From NCBI GenBank assembly GCA_947442105.1, contig CANEVH010000031.1, positions 1 through 46,814 of the forward strand: DNA of 46,814 bases, given 5' to 3'. Below the pieces are notes generated by a model. It made no database searches. It saw only the letters and a program-made list of their open reading frames with translations, and was not told the origin of the DNA. Positions within the stretch are counted from its first letter, which is position 1. Each line of letters opens with the position of its first letter. A program made the translations under genes and the position numbers. Below are positions 1 to 7,879 of the stretch, one piece after another. Source of the stretch: Comamonadaceae bacterium. Lineage in GTDB: Bacteria > Pseudomonadota > Gammaproteobacteria > Burkholderiales > Burkholderiaceae_C.

Positions 1-141
1 CAGCAGCATGGCGCGCAGGAGTTTCTCGGGCGCGATGCTGGGGCGTCCGCCCTTGATGTCGGCCTCGTACATTGCAGAGAAAAGCACATCCATCTTCACC
101 AGCGCGGCGTTGACCATCTGGCGGATGGGGCGCAGGGGATG
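1..141 (-). mobile_element. IS5-family transposase fragment, N-terminal part, cut by the window edge
   Basis: Read on the minus strand, the segment encodes HPLRPIRQMVNAALVKMD and then GRPSIAPEKLLRAMLL. These are the characteristic conserved blocks near the N-terminus of IS5/IS1182-type DDE transposases (DUF772 region). The frame runs off the left end of the window. Upstream of the His-Pro-Leu-Arg block the usual leader is not recognisable and no convincing start codon is present, so the 5' end looks replaced by foreign sequence. Whether the rest of the element is intact cannot be seen. It marks the left edge of a region rich in gene fragments. Confidence 0.75.
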
Positions 142-230
142 ACTCGCATTAATGCCGGGCGTGAATTGAAACTTTATCGGCTTCGCACCACATTGCGATG
201 TAAAGCTGGCCAAGCGCGACAAGCTGGCTG

Positions 231-434
231 CTACAGAGATGGGGAGGCAAAGCTTGCCAGCGGGCTGCAAAATGCCGCCGCAACCAAAGACCCAGAAATC
301 CAATGGCTGAAGGCCAAACTAGACGCCAACGAGCTTGCACAAAAGCTGGTGATCACCGAGGCCGTGAATGCAGTCGCGCGGGAACGCGACGAGTTGAAAA
401 ATGGTCTGGCGCGGCACTGCGAAACGGGGTTCAA
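231..434 (+). pseudogene. DUF2130 protein remnant with internal deletion
   Basis: The plus-strand frame holds a stretch typical of the coiled-coil part of DUF2130 proteins (LQNAAATKDPEIQWLKAKLD, then EAVNAVARERDELKNGLA). It is followed directly by RHCETGF, which in intact family members lies about 50 residues further on, at the start of the conserved globular domain. Both the N-terminal zinc-ribbon part and the whole C-terminal domain are missing. The frame then enters DNA belonging to the oppositely oriented ParE gene. I read this as a decayed gene with an internal deletion; the family call rests on remembered consensus. Confidence 0.5.
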
Positions 435-709
435 GGAAACTCGCGCCGCGCATGCACTACGTTGACCACCTTAATGGAAGTAGCTGTGACCTGGTAACAG
501 ATGATGTAGTTGGGGTGAGTCACAAGCTCTCGCAAGCCCGCGACACGTTGGCTTGATTTGAAAAGATACGGGTGCTCTGCCGCGTGTTCCAAATCCTGCT
601 CAATGCGCTCAAAAAGCCGATCAGCGGCTTTCTCGTTTCGCTGTGCGATGTAGTCCAGTATTTCAAGCAGATCGAGTTTGGCGGCTGCCGTCCACTCAAT
701 CAGCAGCAC
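431..709 (-). CDS. Type II toxin, RelE/ParE family
   Basis: A 92-residue protein beginning VLLIEWTAAAKLDLLEILDY and ending with the signature order of ParE toxins: HPYLFKSSQRVAGLRELV, a YIICYQV strand, then VVNVVHARREFP (the conserved H-x-R-R at the C-terminus). ParE-type toxins usually poison DNA gyrase; RelE types cleave mRNA. The family fold alone does not decide between them. The start is a GTG at 709, giving a 14-bp overlap with the upstream antitoxin gene, typical of translational coupling. A longer frame to 853 exists but would run through the antitoxin gene. Full length and apparently intact. Confidence 0.8.
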   Translation of the reverse strand: MLLIEWTAAAKLDLLEILDYIAQRNEKAADRLFERIEQDLEHAAEHPYLFKSSQRVAGLRELVTHPNYIICYQVTATSIKVVNVVHARREFP

Positions 710-890
710 GCGCTTCCTTTTTGGCCGCCAGCAACGCGCGGGCTTCAGCCATGACTTTGTCGTGAGGAATACTGGGGCGTGGGTCGTCAAGGCTGGCCTG
801 CACCTTGGCCTTGAGCCACGCTGTGTAGCTGATTTCCTGCTCTTCGGTTTCAAATTCGGACACGAGAGGGGACAAAATTGCTGGGGTCAT
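696..890 (-). CDS. Antitoxin of the adjacent ParE toxin
   Basis: A 64-residue acidic protein containing SYTAWLKAKVQASLDDPRPS and ending in a helical, Ala/Lys-rich tail. Small proteins with this A-W-L-K-x-K-V-x-x-S-L-x-D-P-R pattern are common antitoxin partners of ParE toxins (stability-protein StbD/ParD-like). The ATG at 890 is chosen because homologous sequence begins there; the frame stays open further upstream, but that part reads as unrelated remnants. The toxin gene starts 14 bp before this gene's stop. Expected to neutralise the toxin and repress its own promoter; no operator was identified. Confidence 0.75.
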   Translation of the reverse strand: MTPAILSPLVSEFETEEQEISYTAWLKAKVQASLDDPRPSIPHDKVMAEARALLAAKKEARAAD

Positions 891-993
891 GCTGATTTCT
901 CCACGCAAATATTTAGTTTGCAAAAGTCTACTCTCATGTTGGGGAGAGGGATGGGGGGAGCTTACCGGGCAGCCAGCGCCCAAGGGCTGAGCT

Positions 994-1120
994 TCAGCGT
1001 GCGCGCCCTTGCGGTGCCGCCAGCCACTGGCGCGCCAGATTAACCCAGTTGGTGTCGCCCAGCGGGACCAGATCGTCGTTGAAGTCGTAGCTGGGCTTGT
1101 GCAGCGCGCGCATTTTGAAA
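994..1120 (-). pseudogene. C-terminal tail of an M20-family amidohydrolase
   Basis: The minus-strand frame gives ALHKPSYDFNDDLVPLGDTN followed by WVNLARQWL. M20 aminoacylase/hippurate hydrolases end with a very similar block (H-x-P-x-Y-D-F-N-D, then L-P-x-G-x-x-x-W-V-x-L). Only about 40 residues remain; the catalytic part is absent. On its upstream side the fragment abuts the remnant of a ParE toxin. Treated as a recombination scar. Family recognition is from memory of the C-terminal motif. Confidence 0.5.
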
Positions 1121-1124
1121 AAGA

Positions 1125-1301
1125 CAACGACGCCCGCACCGGTAGCACAAACACCTTGTCCATGGCCCCCACATAGCACTACAGTGCCACATAGCGACGT
1201 GCGGCGCGACCAATGACCAATTCCCGGTTGTCGGCGCTCGCCGGTCGCCCGATCAAGGGGCTGTGGGTCAGGATGTCATTGGCGTCCAAGATTTCTCCCA
1301 T
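1125..1301 (-). pseudogene. ParE/RelE toxin remnant with in-frame amber codon
   Basis: The frame reads MGEILDANDILTHSPLIGRP, then NRELVIGRAARRYVAL, a TAG stop at 1179-1181, and in the same frame CYVGAMDKVFVLPVRA. Together these match the C-terminal half of a ParE toxin (S-P-L-x-G-R-P, R-E-L-V-I-G, Y-V-A-L-Y, V-F-V-L-x-x-R). The N-terminal third is missing and the amber codon interrupts the last strand, so it is dead. It lies directly downstream of the HigA-like gene, which suggests it was once that gene's toxin partner or a neighbouring cassette. Confidence 0.6.
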
Positions 1302-1320
1302 GCGCTGGGGTGCAGTGCAA

Positions 1321-1656
1321 TTACGCCGCCGCAAACACCAACTGCCCAATTTCCGCCTGCGCCGGGCGTACTTTGATTTCAATGTCATAACCCAGCCGGG
1401 TCAGGCAGTCCATCAGCTTGCGTTCCGACAGATTGGTGAAGTCGCCACGCACCATGTCGGACACCTTGGGCTGGGTGATGCCCATACGCTTGGCGGCGTC
1501 TTGCTGGGTCAGGGCAAGGGCGCGCATGGCTTTGCGGATTTCGATCACCAAGCCTGTTTTGATCTTCAGTTTGTCGGCGTCAGGCAGCCCCAGGTCGGCG
1601 AACACGTTGCCCGAACCGCGCTGCACTTCAATGCCATCCACCATTCGTGTTTTCAT
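1321..1656 (-). CDS. HigA-like XRE-family antitoxin/regulator
   Basis: A 111-residue protein with a helix-turn-helix of the XRE type at about residues 37-75 (LTQQDAAKRMGITQPKVSDM, then RGDFTNLSERKLMDCLTRLG). It is preceded by an extended N-terminal arm (VFADLGLPDADKLKIKTGLV) typical of HigA-type antitoxins and other small XRE regulators. Its ATG overlaps the stop of the upstream Fic gene (ATGA at 1653-1656), so the two were probably co-translated. Downstream lies only a broken ParE toxin, so today it has no obvious intact toxin beside it. It may act as a regulator of the fic operon; the palindrome upstream of fic is a candidate site. Confidence 0.8.
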   Translation of the reverse strand: MKTRMVDGIEVQRGSGNVFADLGLPDADKLKIKTGLVIEIRKAMRALALTQQDAAKRMGITQPKVSDMVRGDFTNLSERKLMDCLTRLGYDIEIKVRPAQAEIGQLVFAAA

Positions 1657-2901
1657 TTCCGCAACTCCTTTACAAACGCCTCGGCAATTTTTAGCCTTGC
1701 GTGAATGATGTCCATGTCTTCTTTCGGCGCGGCGATGCCGCGCACTTGATACCAGGGGCCAGACCTAGTTTCCAGCGTATACCCCGCACTCCTTCCCCCA
1801 CCCTCCAGTCTGCGCAGCACGCCGCGCGCCAGCAGGTCGTTGATGTCGCGCAGCGCAGTGTCCGCAGAGCATTTGCCAATGGCTGCCCATTTGGCGTTGG
1901 TCAGCTTGCCCTCCATGCCGTCCAGCACACGGTTCAGCACCAGCGTTTGCCGTGTATTCATGGGCGTGCCCGCCCAGCGCTGCCAGAACTGGGCTTTGTC
2001 CAACACCCACCAGGGTGGCGTCTGCGCCCTGCACAGCACGAAGCAGACAGCCTAAAAACCAGCTAAGCCAGGGGGTGACGTCTAGCGGGCCTTTTTGGGT
2101 GGCCTCCAGTTGGTCGTAATAGTCTTTGCGCTCGCGCTGTATCTGGGCGCTAAAGCTGTAGAAGCGTTGGCTGTTTCCCTCGGCGCGGGCCAGCGCCATG
2201 TCGCCCACGGCGCGGCTTAATCGTCCGTTGCCGTCGTCAAACGGGTGCAGCGTTACCAGCCACAGGTGCGCGAGCCCGGCTTTGATCAGGGTGTCGCCCA
2301 CCGGGGCGGCTTCAAACCAGTCAAAAAAGGCCCCGGTTAGCGCTGGCAAAGTGGCCGCAGGTGGTGCCTGAAAGTGCACTTTTTCTCGCCCGACTGGGCC
2401 GGACACCACTTGCATGGGTCCGCTGGCGTCAAGGCGCCAGGCCGCCACGGTGATGCGCATGCGACCGCTGTAACCCGTGGGGAACAAGGCCGCATGCCAG
2501 CCAAACAGGCGCTCTGGCGTCAGGGCCTGGTCAAAGTTGCGGGTGGCGTCTAGCACCACGTCCACCACGCCGTCCACATGGCGGTCGCTCGCTGCAAATT
2601 CTTCCAGGTTCGCGCCTATGTCCAGCCCCAGCTTGCGGGCCACGGACGAACGCACCGCATCCAAATCCAGCCGCTCGCCCTCAATCGCGCTGGTGGTGAT
2701 GACTTCTTGCGTGAGCACCTGCAAGTTGGCCTGGTCGCGCTGCGCCATTCCAAGCTCGCCCATGCGCCCGGCCAGCATGCCCTGCGCGCGGTGCACTTGG
2801 GCCAAAGGCGCGGCCAGGGCTGTAGCATCAAAAGTAAAGCGCGGCCAATCTGGCAATTGCCAGATGTAGCGGCAGGTTCGTGCGGGGTGATGGTGGCGCA
2901 T
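1653..2901 (-). pseudogene. Fic-family AMP-transferase, frameshifted
   Basis: The N-terminus (YIWQLPDWPRFTFD, DUF4172) is followed by an inhibitory-helix motif T-S-A-I-E-G (about residues 70-75) and the Fic active-site motif HPFDDGNGRLSR (about residues 219-230). Fic enzymes transfer AMP or similar groups to target proteins; class II members carry the inhibitory helix in cis, as here. The frame is lost near position 2003: upstream reads CLLRAVQGADATLVGV and downstream homology resumes one frame over as LDKAQFWQRWAGTPMNTRQ, through a C-terminal winged-helix part (TALRDINDLLARGVLRRLEG) to the stop at 1653. The ATG at 2901 was chosen as it leads directly into the DUF4172 block. A single-base sequencing error is a possible alternative to real decay. 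Confidence 0.75.
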
Positions 2902-2912
2902 GCGGTGATTAT

Positions 2913-2951
2913 CGGGTCTATTCGCCGCGTTATGTGCGGTGAATAGACCCG
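2913..2951. promoter_or_regulatory. Long inverted repeat upstream of fic, candidate operator
   Basis: Left arm CGGGTCTATTCGCCGC (2913-2928) and right arm GCGGTGAATAGACCCG (2936-2951) are reverse complements with one mismatch across 16 bp, separated by 7 bp. It begins 12 bp upstream of the fic start codon. Both the C-terminal winged helix of Fic and the co-transcribed HigA-like protein could bind it. There is no T-tract on either side, so a terminator is less likely. Confidence 0.6.
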
Positions 2952-3062
2952 AAATACGGCTCACGGCTCGTTTAGCACTTAAAGATTGACCGAAGCCGCC
3001 TGCACCTTTGGGCCACAGCGATGTAAATTCGGGCCATCACCTATCCCATTTAGGCAGTCCCC

Positions 3063-3269
3063 ATGCACATTGACCAAATCATCCAAGAAGCACTGCGTTT
3101 GCCCGCGGCGGCACGGTTTGAGATCTTGGACCAGTTGATGCAAAGCCTGGACAAGCCTGACCCGGAGATAGATCGCATTTGGGGTGAAGAAGCCGTTCGG
3201 CGCCTTGCCAGTGTGGATGCGGGGCGCAGCCAGACCTATTCCGCAGACGAGGTGCTGGGGCAGGACTAA
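3063..3269 (+). CDS. Addiction-module antitoxin (unstable antitoxin family)
   Basis: A 68-residue protein, MHIDQIIQEALRLPAAARFE and onward, with the P-A-x-x-R-x-x-L/I-x-x-x-L-x-x-S-L pattern of the short putative addiction-module component family (PF09720), and a W-G-E-E-A-x-R-R-L helix in the second half. Its TAA stop overlaps the ATG of the toxin gene (TAATG at 3267-3271), the standard coupling in these pairs. The toxin partner is truncated, so this is probably an orphan antitoxin today. Confidence 0.8.
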   Translation: MHIDQIIQEALRLPAAARFEILDQLMQSLDKPDPEIDRIWGEEAVRRLASVDAGRSQTYSADEVLGQD

Positions 3270-3503
3270 TGCAAGTTCGATTTGCAGCGCTGGCCAAAAT
3301 CGAGTTTGAAGAGGCTCGCGCCTGGTACCGAGACATTCGCCCGGAGTTGGGTCGCGCGTTGACGGCAGAGGTGCGCACCGACTCGCAGCGCCTGGCCCAC
3401 ATGCCTTTGATGTACCCGTTGGAGGTGGGAGACATTCGGCGCTGTGTACTACGGCAGTTTCCCTACACCCTGCGCTATGCCGTGCGCGGTGACTTGATCG
3501 TGG
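3269..3503 (+). pseudogene. ParE/RelE toxin truncated by fusion to feoB
   Basis: The toxin begins MQVRFAALAKIEFEEARAWY and shows the conserved order E-A-R-x-W-Y, then the R-R-C-V-L-R-Q-F-P-Y-T-L-R-Y block, and ends at about VRGDLIV. The last 15-20 residues of a ParE toxin, which carry the catalytic or binding C-terminal strand, are missing. From about 3504 the DNA encodes FeoB in another frame; the toxin frame reads on as nonsense to 3958. The junction lies between about 3495 and 3507. Probably inactive. Confidence 0.75.
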
Positions 3504-4286
3504 ATGGTGGCGCCGCTGATGACGTGCTCGGCGCGCCTGCCGGTGTATGCGCTCTTGATAGGCGCCTTTGTGCCCGAGCGCAGCGTGGCGGGCCTGAGTT
3601 TGCGCGGCCTGACCTTGTTCGGGCTCTACGTGGCCGGTGTGGTGTCGGCCATGGCGGTGGCCTGGGTGTTCAAGCGGGTGTGGATGAAGTCGGCCTACCA
3701 GCCGCTGATGCTGGAGCTGCCGCCCTACCGCGCGCCCAGCCTGCGCAACCTGGCGCAAGGCCTGTGGGAGCGGGCGCGCATCTTTTTGCGCCGGGTGGGC
3801 GGCATTATTTTTGCGCTCATGGTGGTGCTGTGGTTTTTGTCCACTTACCCGTCGCCGCCTGCGGGCTGGGACCTGTCGCAAGGCCCGGCCATCCAGTACA
3901 GCGCGGCTGGCATGCTGGGCCACGCCTTGCAATATGTGTTTGCGCCCATTGGCTTTAACTGGCAAATCTCTATCGCCCTGGTGCCTGGCATGGCCGCGCG
4001 CGAGGTGGCGGTGGGCGCTTTGGGCACGGTGTATTCGCTCTCAGCCGCAGACAGCGGCGTGGCCGATGCCCTGTCGCCAGTGATCGCCCAAGGCTGGTCG
4101 CTGGCCACGGCCTATTCGCTCTTGGCGTGGTTTGTGTTTGCGCCGCAGTGCCTGAGCACGCTGGCCGTGGTGCGGCGCGAGACCAATTCCTGGCGCTATC
4201 CCCTGCTGATGGCGGGCTATTTGTTTGGCCTGGCCTACGCCGCGTCCCTTATCACCTACCGCCTGACGCTTTGGCTGGGCGCCTGA
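3504..4286 (+). pseudogene. feoB: FeoB ferrous-iron transporter, C-terminal part only
   Basis: The frame opens with the conserved gate/core motif APLMTCSARLPVYALLIGAF and continues through several membrane segments to the end of a FeoB protein (MAAREVAVGALGTVYSL is a conserved signature). FeoB normally has 600-800 residues with an N-terminal GTPase domain; here only the last about 260 are present and the G domain and first Gate repeat are gone. The ATG at 3504 lies within conserved sequence and is not the native start. Upstream sequence is a ParE toxin, so the gene lost its 5' half in a deletion or recombination. It cannot work as a normal FeoB. Confidence 0.85.
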
Positions 4287-4302
4287 GCTGGAGTATGTTG
4301 CT

Positions 4303-4587
4303 ATGAACTCTCAATTGCCTGTCGTGGTCCTGCTGGTGGCACTGAGCTTTGCCTACGCCGCGTGGTCGCTCATGCCCCAGGCGCTGCGTGCGCCCGCCGC
4401 AAGGGCGCTGCTGCGCCTGCCGCTGCCCAGCTTTGTGCGCCAGCGCGTGCTGGCGGCAAGCCGTGCCAGCGCGGGCTGCGGCTGCTCAGGGTGTGACAAA
4501 GCACCTGCGGCTGCCCCAGGCACTGGCAGCGGCACGCAGACCGGCCAGGCCCAAGCGCTGGTGTTTCACCGTCGCACCAAGCGCTGA
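4303..4587 (+). CDS. Small membrane protein of the feo locus (DUF6587-like)
   Basis: A 94-residue protein with one N-terminal hydrophobic segment (VVVLLVALSFAYAAWSLM), a basic Arg/Pro-rich middle and a Cys cluster GCGCSGCD near residues 64-71, followed by an Ala/Gly/Thr-rich tail. Short one-helix proteins with this C-G-C-x-G-C-D cluster follow feoB in many betaproteobacteria; the cluster suggests metal or iron-sulfur binding, but the function is not established. It starts 16 bp after the feoB stop and presumably was the last gene of the feo operon. With feoB truncated it has probably lost its original promoter. Confidence 0.6.
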   Translation: MNSQLPVVVLLVALSFAYAAWSLMPQALRAPAARALLRLPLPSFVRQRVLAASRASAGCGCSGCDKAPAAAPGTGSGTQTGQAQALVFHRRTKR

Positions 4588-4683
4588 CGCGCTCGGGCTA
4601 GTGAAAACCCGCTTGCTTAAGCATTCAAAAAACATTAACGCTGGTGTGATCGAATGCCTTTAGTTTTTTAAAGGAATTTTCAT

Positions 4684-5727
4684 ATGCGTTTACTACATGC
4701 GGTGTTGATGGCTGGGTTGCTGGTGGGCGGCGTGTCCCATGCGCAGGTTCGGGGGGCGGGTGCGACCTTTCCGTCCAATGTGTACCAAGCCTGGGGCCAA
4801 GGCTACGAGGCTGCGACGGGCAAAAGCGTGGTGTACAGCCCCACCGGTTCGGGCGATGGGCACAAAAAAATCATTGCCCGCGAAGTGGACTTTGGCGGCT
4901 CTGATGTCGCCATGTCAGAGGCAGACCTGACCAAACACCGCTTGCTGCAACTGCCCACCTTGGTAGGCGGCATGGTGCCAGTGGTCAACATCAAAGGAGT
5001 GGGCGCCAATGCACTCAAGCTCAATGGCGAGGTGCTGGCCGACATTTTCTTGGGGAAGGTGCTCTATTGGAACGACAAGGCGATAACGGCGCTCAACCCC
5101 GGCCTAGCCTTGCCCAAGACCCCTATCGTTAGGGTGGTGCGCTCGGACAAATCGGGCTCTAGCGAAGGCTTTTCTCGCTACTTAGCCCTGCGCTCCGCTG
5201 CATTCAACGACGCTGTGGGCGCCTCTTCACTTCCCAACTGGCCCGCACAAGGCTCGGCCCTTGAAAAGGGCGACGGCAATGACGGCGTGGTCAAGCTGCT
5301 CCAGCAGACGCCGGGGTCCATCACCTACGCGTCCTTTGACAGGGTAGTGCAGCAGCGCCTTAGCAGCGTCAGCCTGCGCAACGGCACCGACACCGCGTAT
5401 GTGAAAGCCTCTGAGGCCTCTTTGCGTGCCGCCGTCTTGGCCTCTGGCATGTACAAGACCGGCAATGAAGCCACCAGCCTGATGAACCTGCCTTCCCCCG
5501 ACGCCTGGCCCATCACCCTGACTACATTCATCTTGATAGACGCCGAGCCTAAAACTGCGGCATCTGCGCAAGCCGTGGTGCAGTTTTTGTATTGGACGCA
5601 ACTCAGCGGAGACCGTTTTCTCAAAGACTCGGGGTTCACCCCCTTTCCATCGGCAATCCAGGCGCGTTTTGCTGCCCGACTGGGCTCCGTCCGCCCCAAA
5701 GATGGCGGGAGTGTGAGCTTGCGTTAA
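4684..5727 (+). CDS. PstS-like phosphate-binding periplasmic protein
   Basis: A 347-residue protein with a signal peptide (MRLLHAVLMAGLLVGGVSHA, cleavage expected before QV) and the GAGATFPSNVYQAW start typical of PstS. Ligand-binding blocks follow: YSPTGSGDG, FGGSDVAMSE, VRSDKSGSSEGFSRYL, QTPGSITYASF. PstS delivers phosphate to the PstCAB permease. A purine-rich Shine-Dalgarno (AAAGGAA, about 4670) precedes the ATG. No pstC, pstA, pstB or phoU gene lies in the window, and the neighbours are the feo remnant and tolA (convergent, 13 bp away). It is therefore an orphan copy and might serve another Pst system, scavenging or sensing. Confidence 0.85.
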   Translation: MRLLHAVLMAGLLVGGVSHAQVRGAGATFPSNVYQAWGQGYEAATGKSVVYSPTGSGDGHKKIIAREVDFGGSDVAMSEADLTKHRLLQLPTLVGGMVPVVNIKGVGANALKLNGEVLADIFLGKVLYWNDKAITALNPGLALPKTPIVRVVRSDKSGSSEGFSRYLALRSAAFNDAVGASSLPNWPAQGSALEKGDGNDGVVKLLQQTPGSITYASFDRVVQQRLSSVSLRNGTDTAYVKASEASLRAAVLASGMYKTGNEATSLMNLPSPDAWPITLTTFILIDAEPKTAASAQAVVQFLYWTQLSGDRFLKDSGFTPFPSAIQARFAARLGSVRPKDGGSVSLR

Positions 5728-5740
5728 GGGCTTGCGAGGT

Positions 5741-6658
5741 TTACCGCGCTTTGGGCTCTAGCGCAATCGTCATGGGGGAGGGAACGCGGCCGTTTTCATC
5801 TCGCGGCAGCTTGGCGGTTTTCTCTATGGCGCTTTTGGCCGTTTCATCCCAGTAGGGGTTGCCGCTTGTTTTGCGCAGCTTGACGCTGAGCACGTTGCCA
5901 CTGGGGTCCGTATAGACGTCGTATTCCACCGACGGATTGCCCGCCACATCGTTGAGCAAAGTGATGTTGGGCCGAACAGCGGCCACGATTTTTGCGCCAT
6001 AGCTGGCCGACGGCCCCGCGCTTTGTGCAGCGGTGCCGCTGGCATGGGGGTCGCCATTGCCAGCGGCTGCCGCCAAGCGCAAGGCGCGTTCGGTTTGCTC
6101 TTTGACCCGTTGGGCGCTCTGCGCTTCGTCCTGCTTGGCTTGCGCTAGCTCTTTTTTGCGCGCGGCCTGGGCGGCTTTTTCCGCTTTCAGGCGTTTTTCA
6201 TCCTTGAGTTTTTCTTCCTTTAGCTTGGCGGATTTCTCTTTCTCTGCCCGCAGCTTTTCGGCCTTGTCTTTTTCCAGTTGCGCTAGGTCTTTTTCCAGGT
6301 CCTGCTTCTTCTTGGCTTCTTGTTGTGCCTTTTTCTTCTCCAGCGCAATGTCGGCCAGTTTGGGCGGCTCGGGCACGGCTTGGGGGGGCGCGGGTGCTGG
6401 TGGGGGTTCGGCCACGGGCTCCATGGGCGGCGTCTCGGGCGGCAGTGTTTCGGGCGCCGGGGGCGCGGCCTCTGTCGGTAGATTGGCCCACAGTTCGGCG
6501 CTGAAACTCACCGGTTCGGGCGCAATGTGTCGCCATTGCACCGCAAAGGACAGGGCCGCCACCAGCGCAGCATGGGCCAGCAGTGCCAGCGCCGTCGCGC
6601 GCCCTAGGCCGGGTGTGGGGGGCGGCATGAAGGCCGCGCGGGCGGGGGCCAAGGCCAT
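5741..6658 (-). CDS. tolA: TolA, envelope-spanning protein of the Tol-Pal system
   Basis: About 305 residues in the TolA plan: a short cytoplasmic N-terminus, one membrane anchor (ATALALLAHAALVAALSFAV), a Pro-rich stretch, a long Lys/Glu/Ala coiled-coil (domain II, about residues 105-195) and a compact C-terminal domain with VEYDVYTDPSGNVLSVKLRK (domain III). It links the inner-membrane TolQR motor to Pal/TolB at the outer membrane. The ATG at 6658 is preferred; a TTG at 6670 would overlap the tolR stop by 4 bp. Last gene of the tolQRA run; tolB and pal do not follow. Confidence 0.9.
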   Translation of the reverse strand: MALAPARAAFMPPPTPGLGRATALALLAHAALVAALSFAVQWRHIAPEPVSFSAELWANLPTEAAPPAPETLPPETPPMEPVAEPPPAPAPPQAVPEPPKLADIALEKKKAQQEAKKKQDLEKDLAQLEKDKAEKLRAEKEKSAKLKEEKLKDEKRLKAEKAAQAARKKELAQAKQDEAQSAQRVKEQTERALRLAAAAGNGDPHASGTAAQSAGPSASYGAKIVAAVRPNITLLNDVAGNPSVEYDVYTDPSGNVLSVKLRKTSGNPYWDETAKSAIEKTAKLPRDENGRVPSPMTIALEPKAR

Positions 6659-6666
6659 GGCGCGGG

Positions 6667-7101
<435 letters not shown>

Positions 7102-7142
7102 GGAAGGCTCCTTCGGTGGTTTCTGCTTGCAATAGGCACGAA

Positions 7143-7841
7143 TTAGCGCGGCGCCGCCGGGCTGGCCTGGGCGCTCACATTGCGCTGCAAGATGTTGGAA
7201 AACTCTTCAATAAAGGTTTCGTGCTGGATGGCGATGCGGTCAATGTCGCGGGCAAAGCGGTTGTAAGCAACCACCGCCGGAATAGCCGCAAACAGGCCAA
7301 TGGCGGTGGCCACCAGCGCCTCGGCAATGCCGGGGGCCACCGTGGCCAGCGTGACTTGCTGCAAAGACGCCAGGCCGGTGAAGGCGTGCATGATGCCCCA
7401 CACCGTGCCAAACAAGCCCACATAGGGCGACACCGAGCCGACCGAGGCCAGAAAGGACAGCTGGCTTTCTACCTCGTCCATCTCGCGCTGAAAGCTCGCC
7501 CGCATGGCCCGGCGGGCGCCGTCCATGAGTGTGCCCACGTCGCTGACACGGCGCTCGCGCAGTTTTTGAAATTCGCGCATGCCGCTGGCAAAAATGCGCT
7601 CCATCGGGCCAGATGTCTTGGCCTTGGCCGCAGCGGCGGTATACAGCTCATTGAGGCTGGCGCCGGACCAGAACTCTTTCTCGAACACCTCGTTGTGCGC
7701 CTTGACGCGGTGGATGGCAAATAGCTTGCGAAAAATAGCTGACCAACTGGCCAGCGACACCAGCATCAGCAGCGCCATGACGATCTGGACGACCACGCTG
7801 GCGTGCAGCACGAGTTGCAAAATATTGAGGTCTTGGTTCAT
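7143..7841 (-). CDS. tolQ: TolQ, proton-channel protein (MotA/TolQ/ExbB family)
   Basis: A 232-residue protein with an N-terminal membrane helix (ASVVVQIVMALLMLVSLASW), a cytoplasmic region, and two more helices in the conserved block: PYVGLFGTVWGIMHAF, then the second helix around VATAIGLFAAIPAVVAYNRF. The order and motifs are those of TolQ/ExbB. Because tolR and a TolA with a long coiled-coil follow, TolQ is preferred over ExbB. ybgC, which often precedes tolQ, is replaced here by an aminotransferase gene 38 bp upstream. Confidence 0.92.
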   Translation of the reverse strand: MNQDLNILQLVLHASVVVQIVMALLMLVSLASWSAIFRKLFAIHRVKAHNEVFEKEFWSGASLNELYTAAAAKAKTSGPMERIFASGMREFQKLRERRVSDVGTLMDGARRAMRASFQREMDEVESQLSFLASVGSVSPYVGLFGTVWGIMHAFTGLASLQQVTLATVAPGIAEALVATAIGLFAAIPAVVAYNRFARDIDRIAIQHETFIEEFSNILQRNVSAQASPAAPR

Positions 7842-7879
7842 GGTGAAAGCCTTGGGGTGATCTCAAAAAAGTGGGCGCT

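Noticed and set aside
431..853. A 140-residue form of the first ParE toxin
   Set aside because: The extra N-terminal 48 residues are the antitoxin gene read out of frame; the GTG at 709 fits the family.
3269..3958. A 229-residue toxin with a long novel C-terminal extension
   Set aside because: After about 3500 the frame is simply the feoB coding DNA read in a wrong frame, so the extension is not a real domain.
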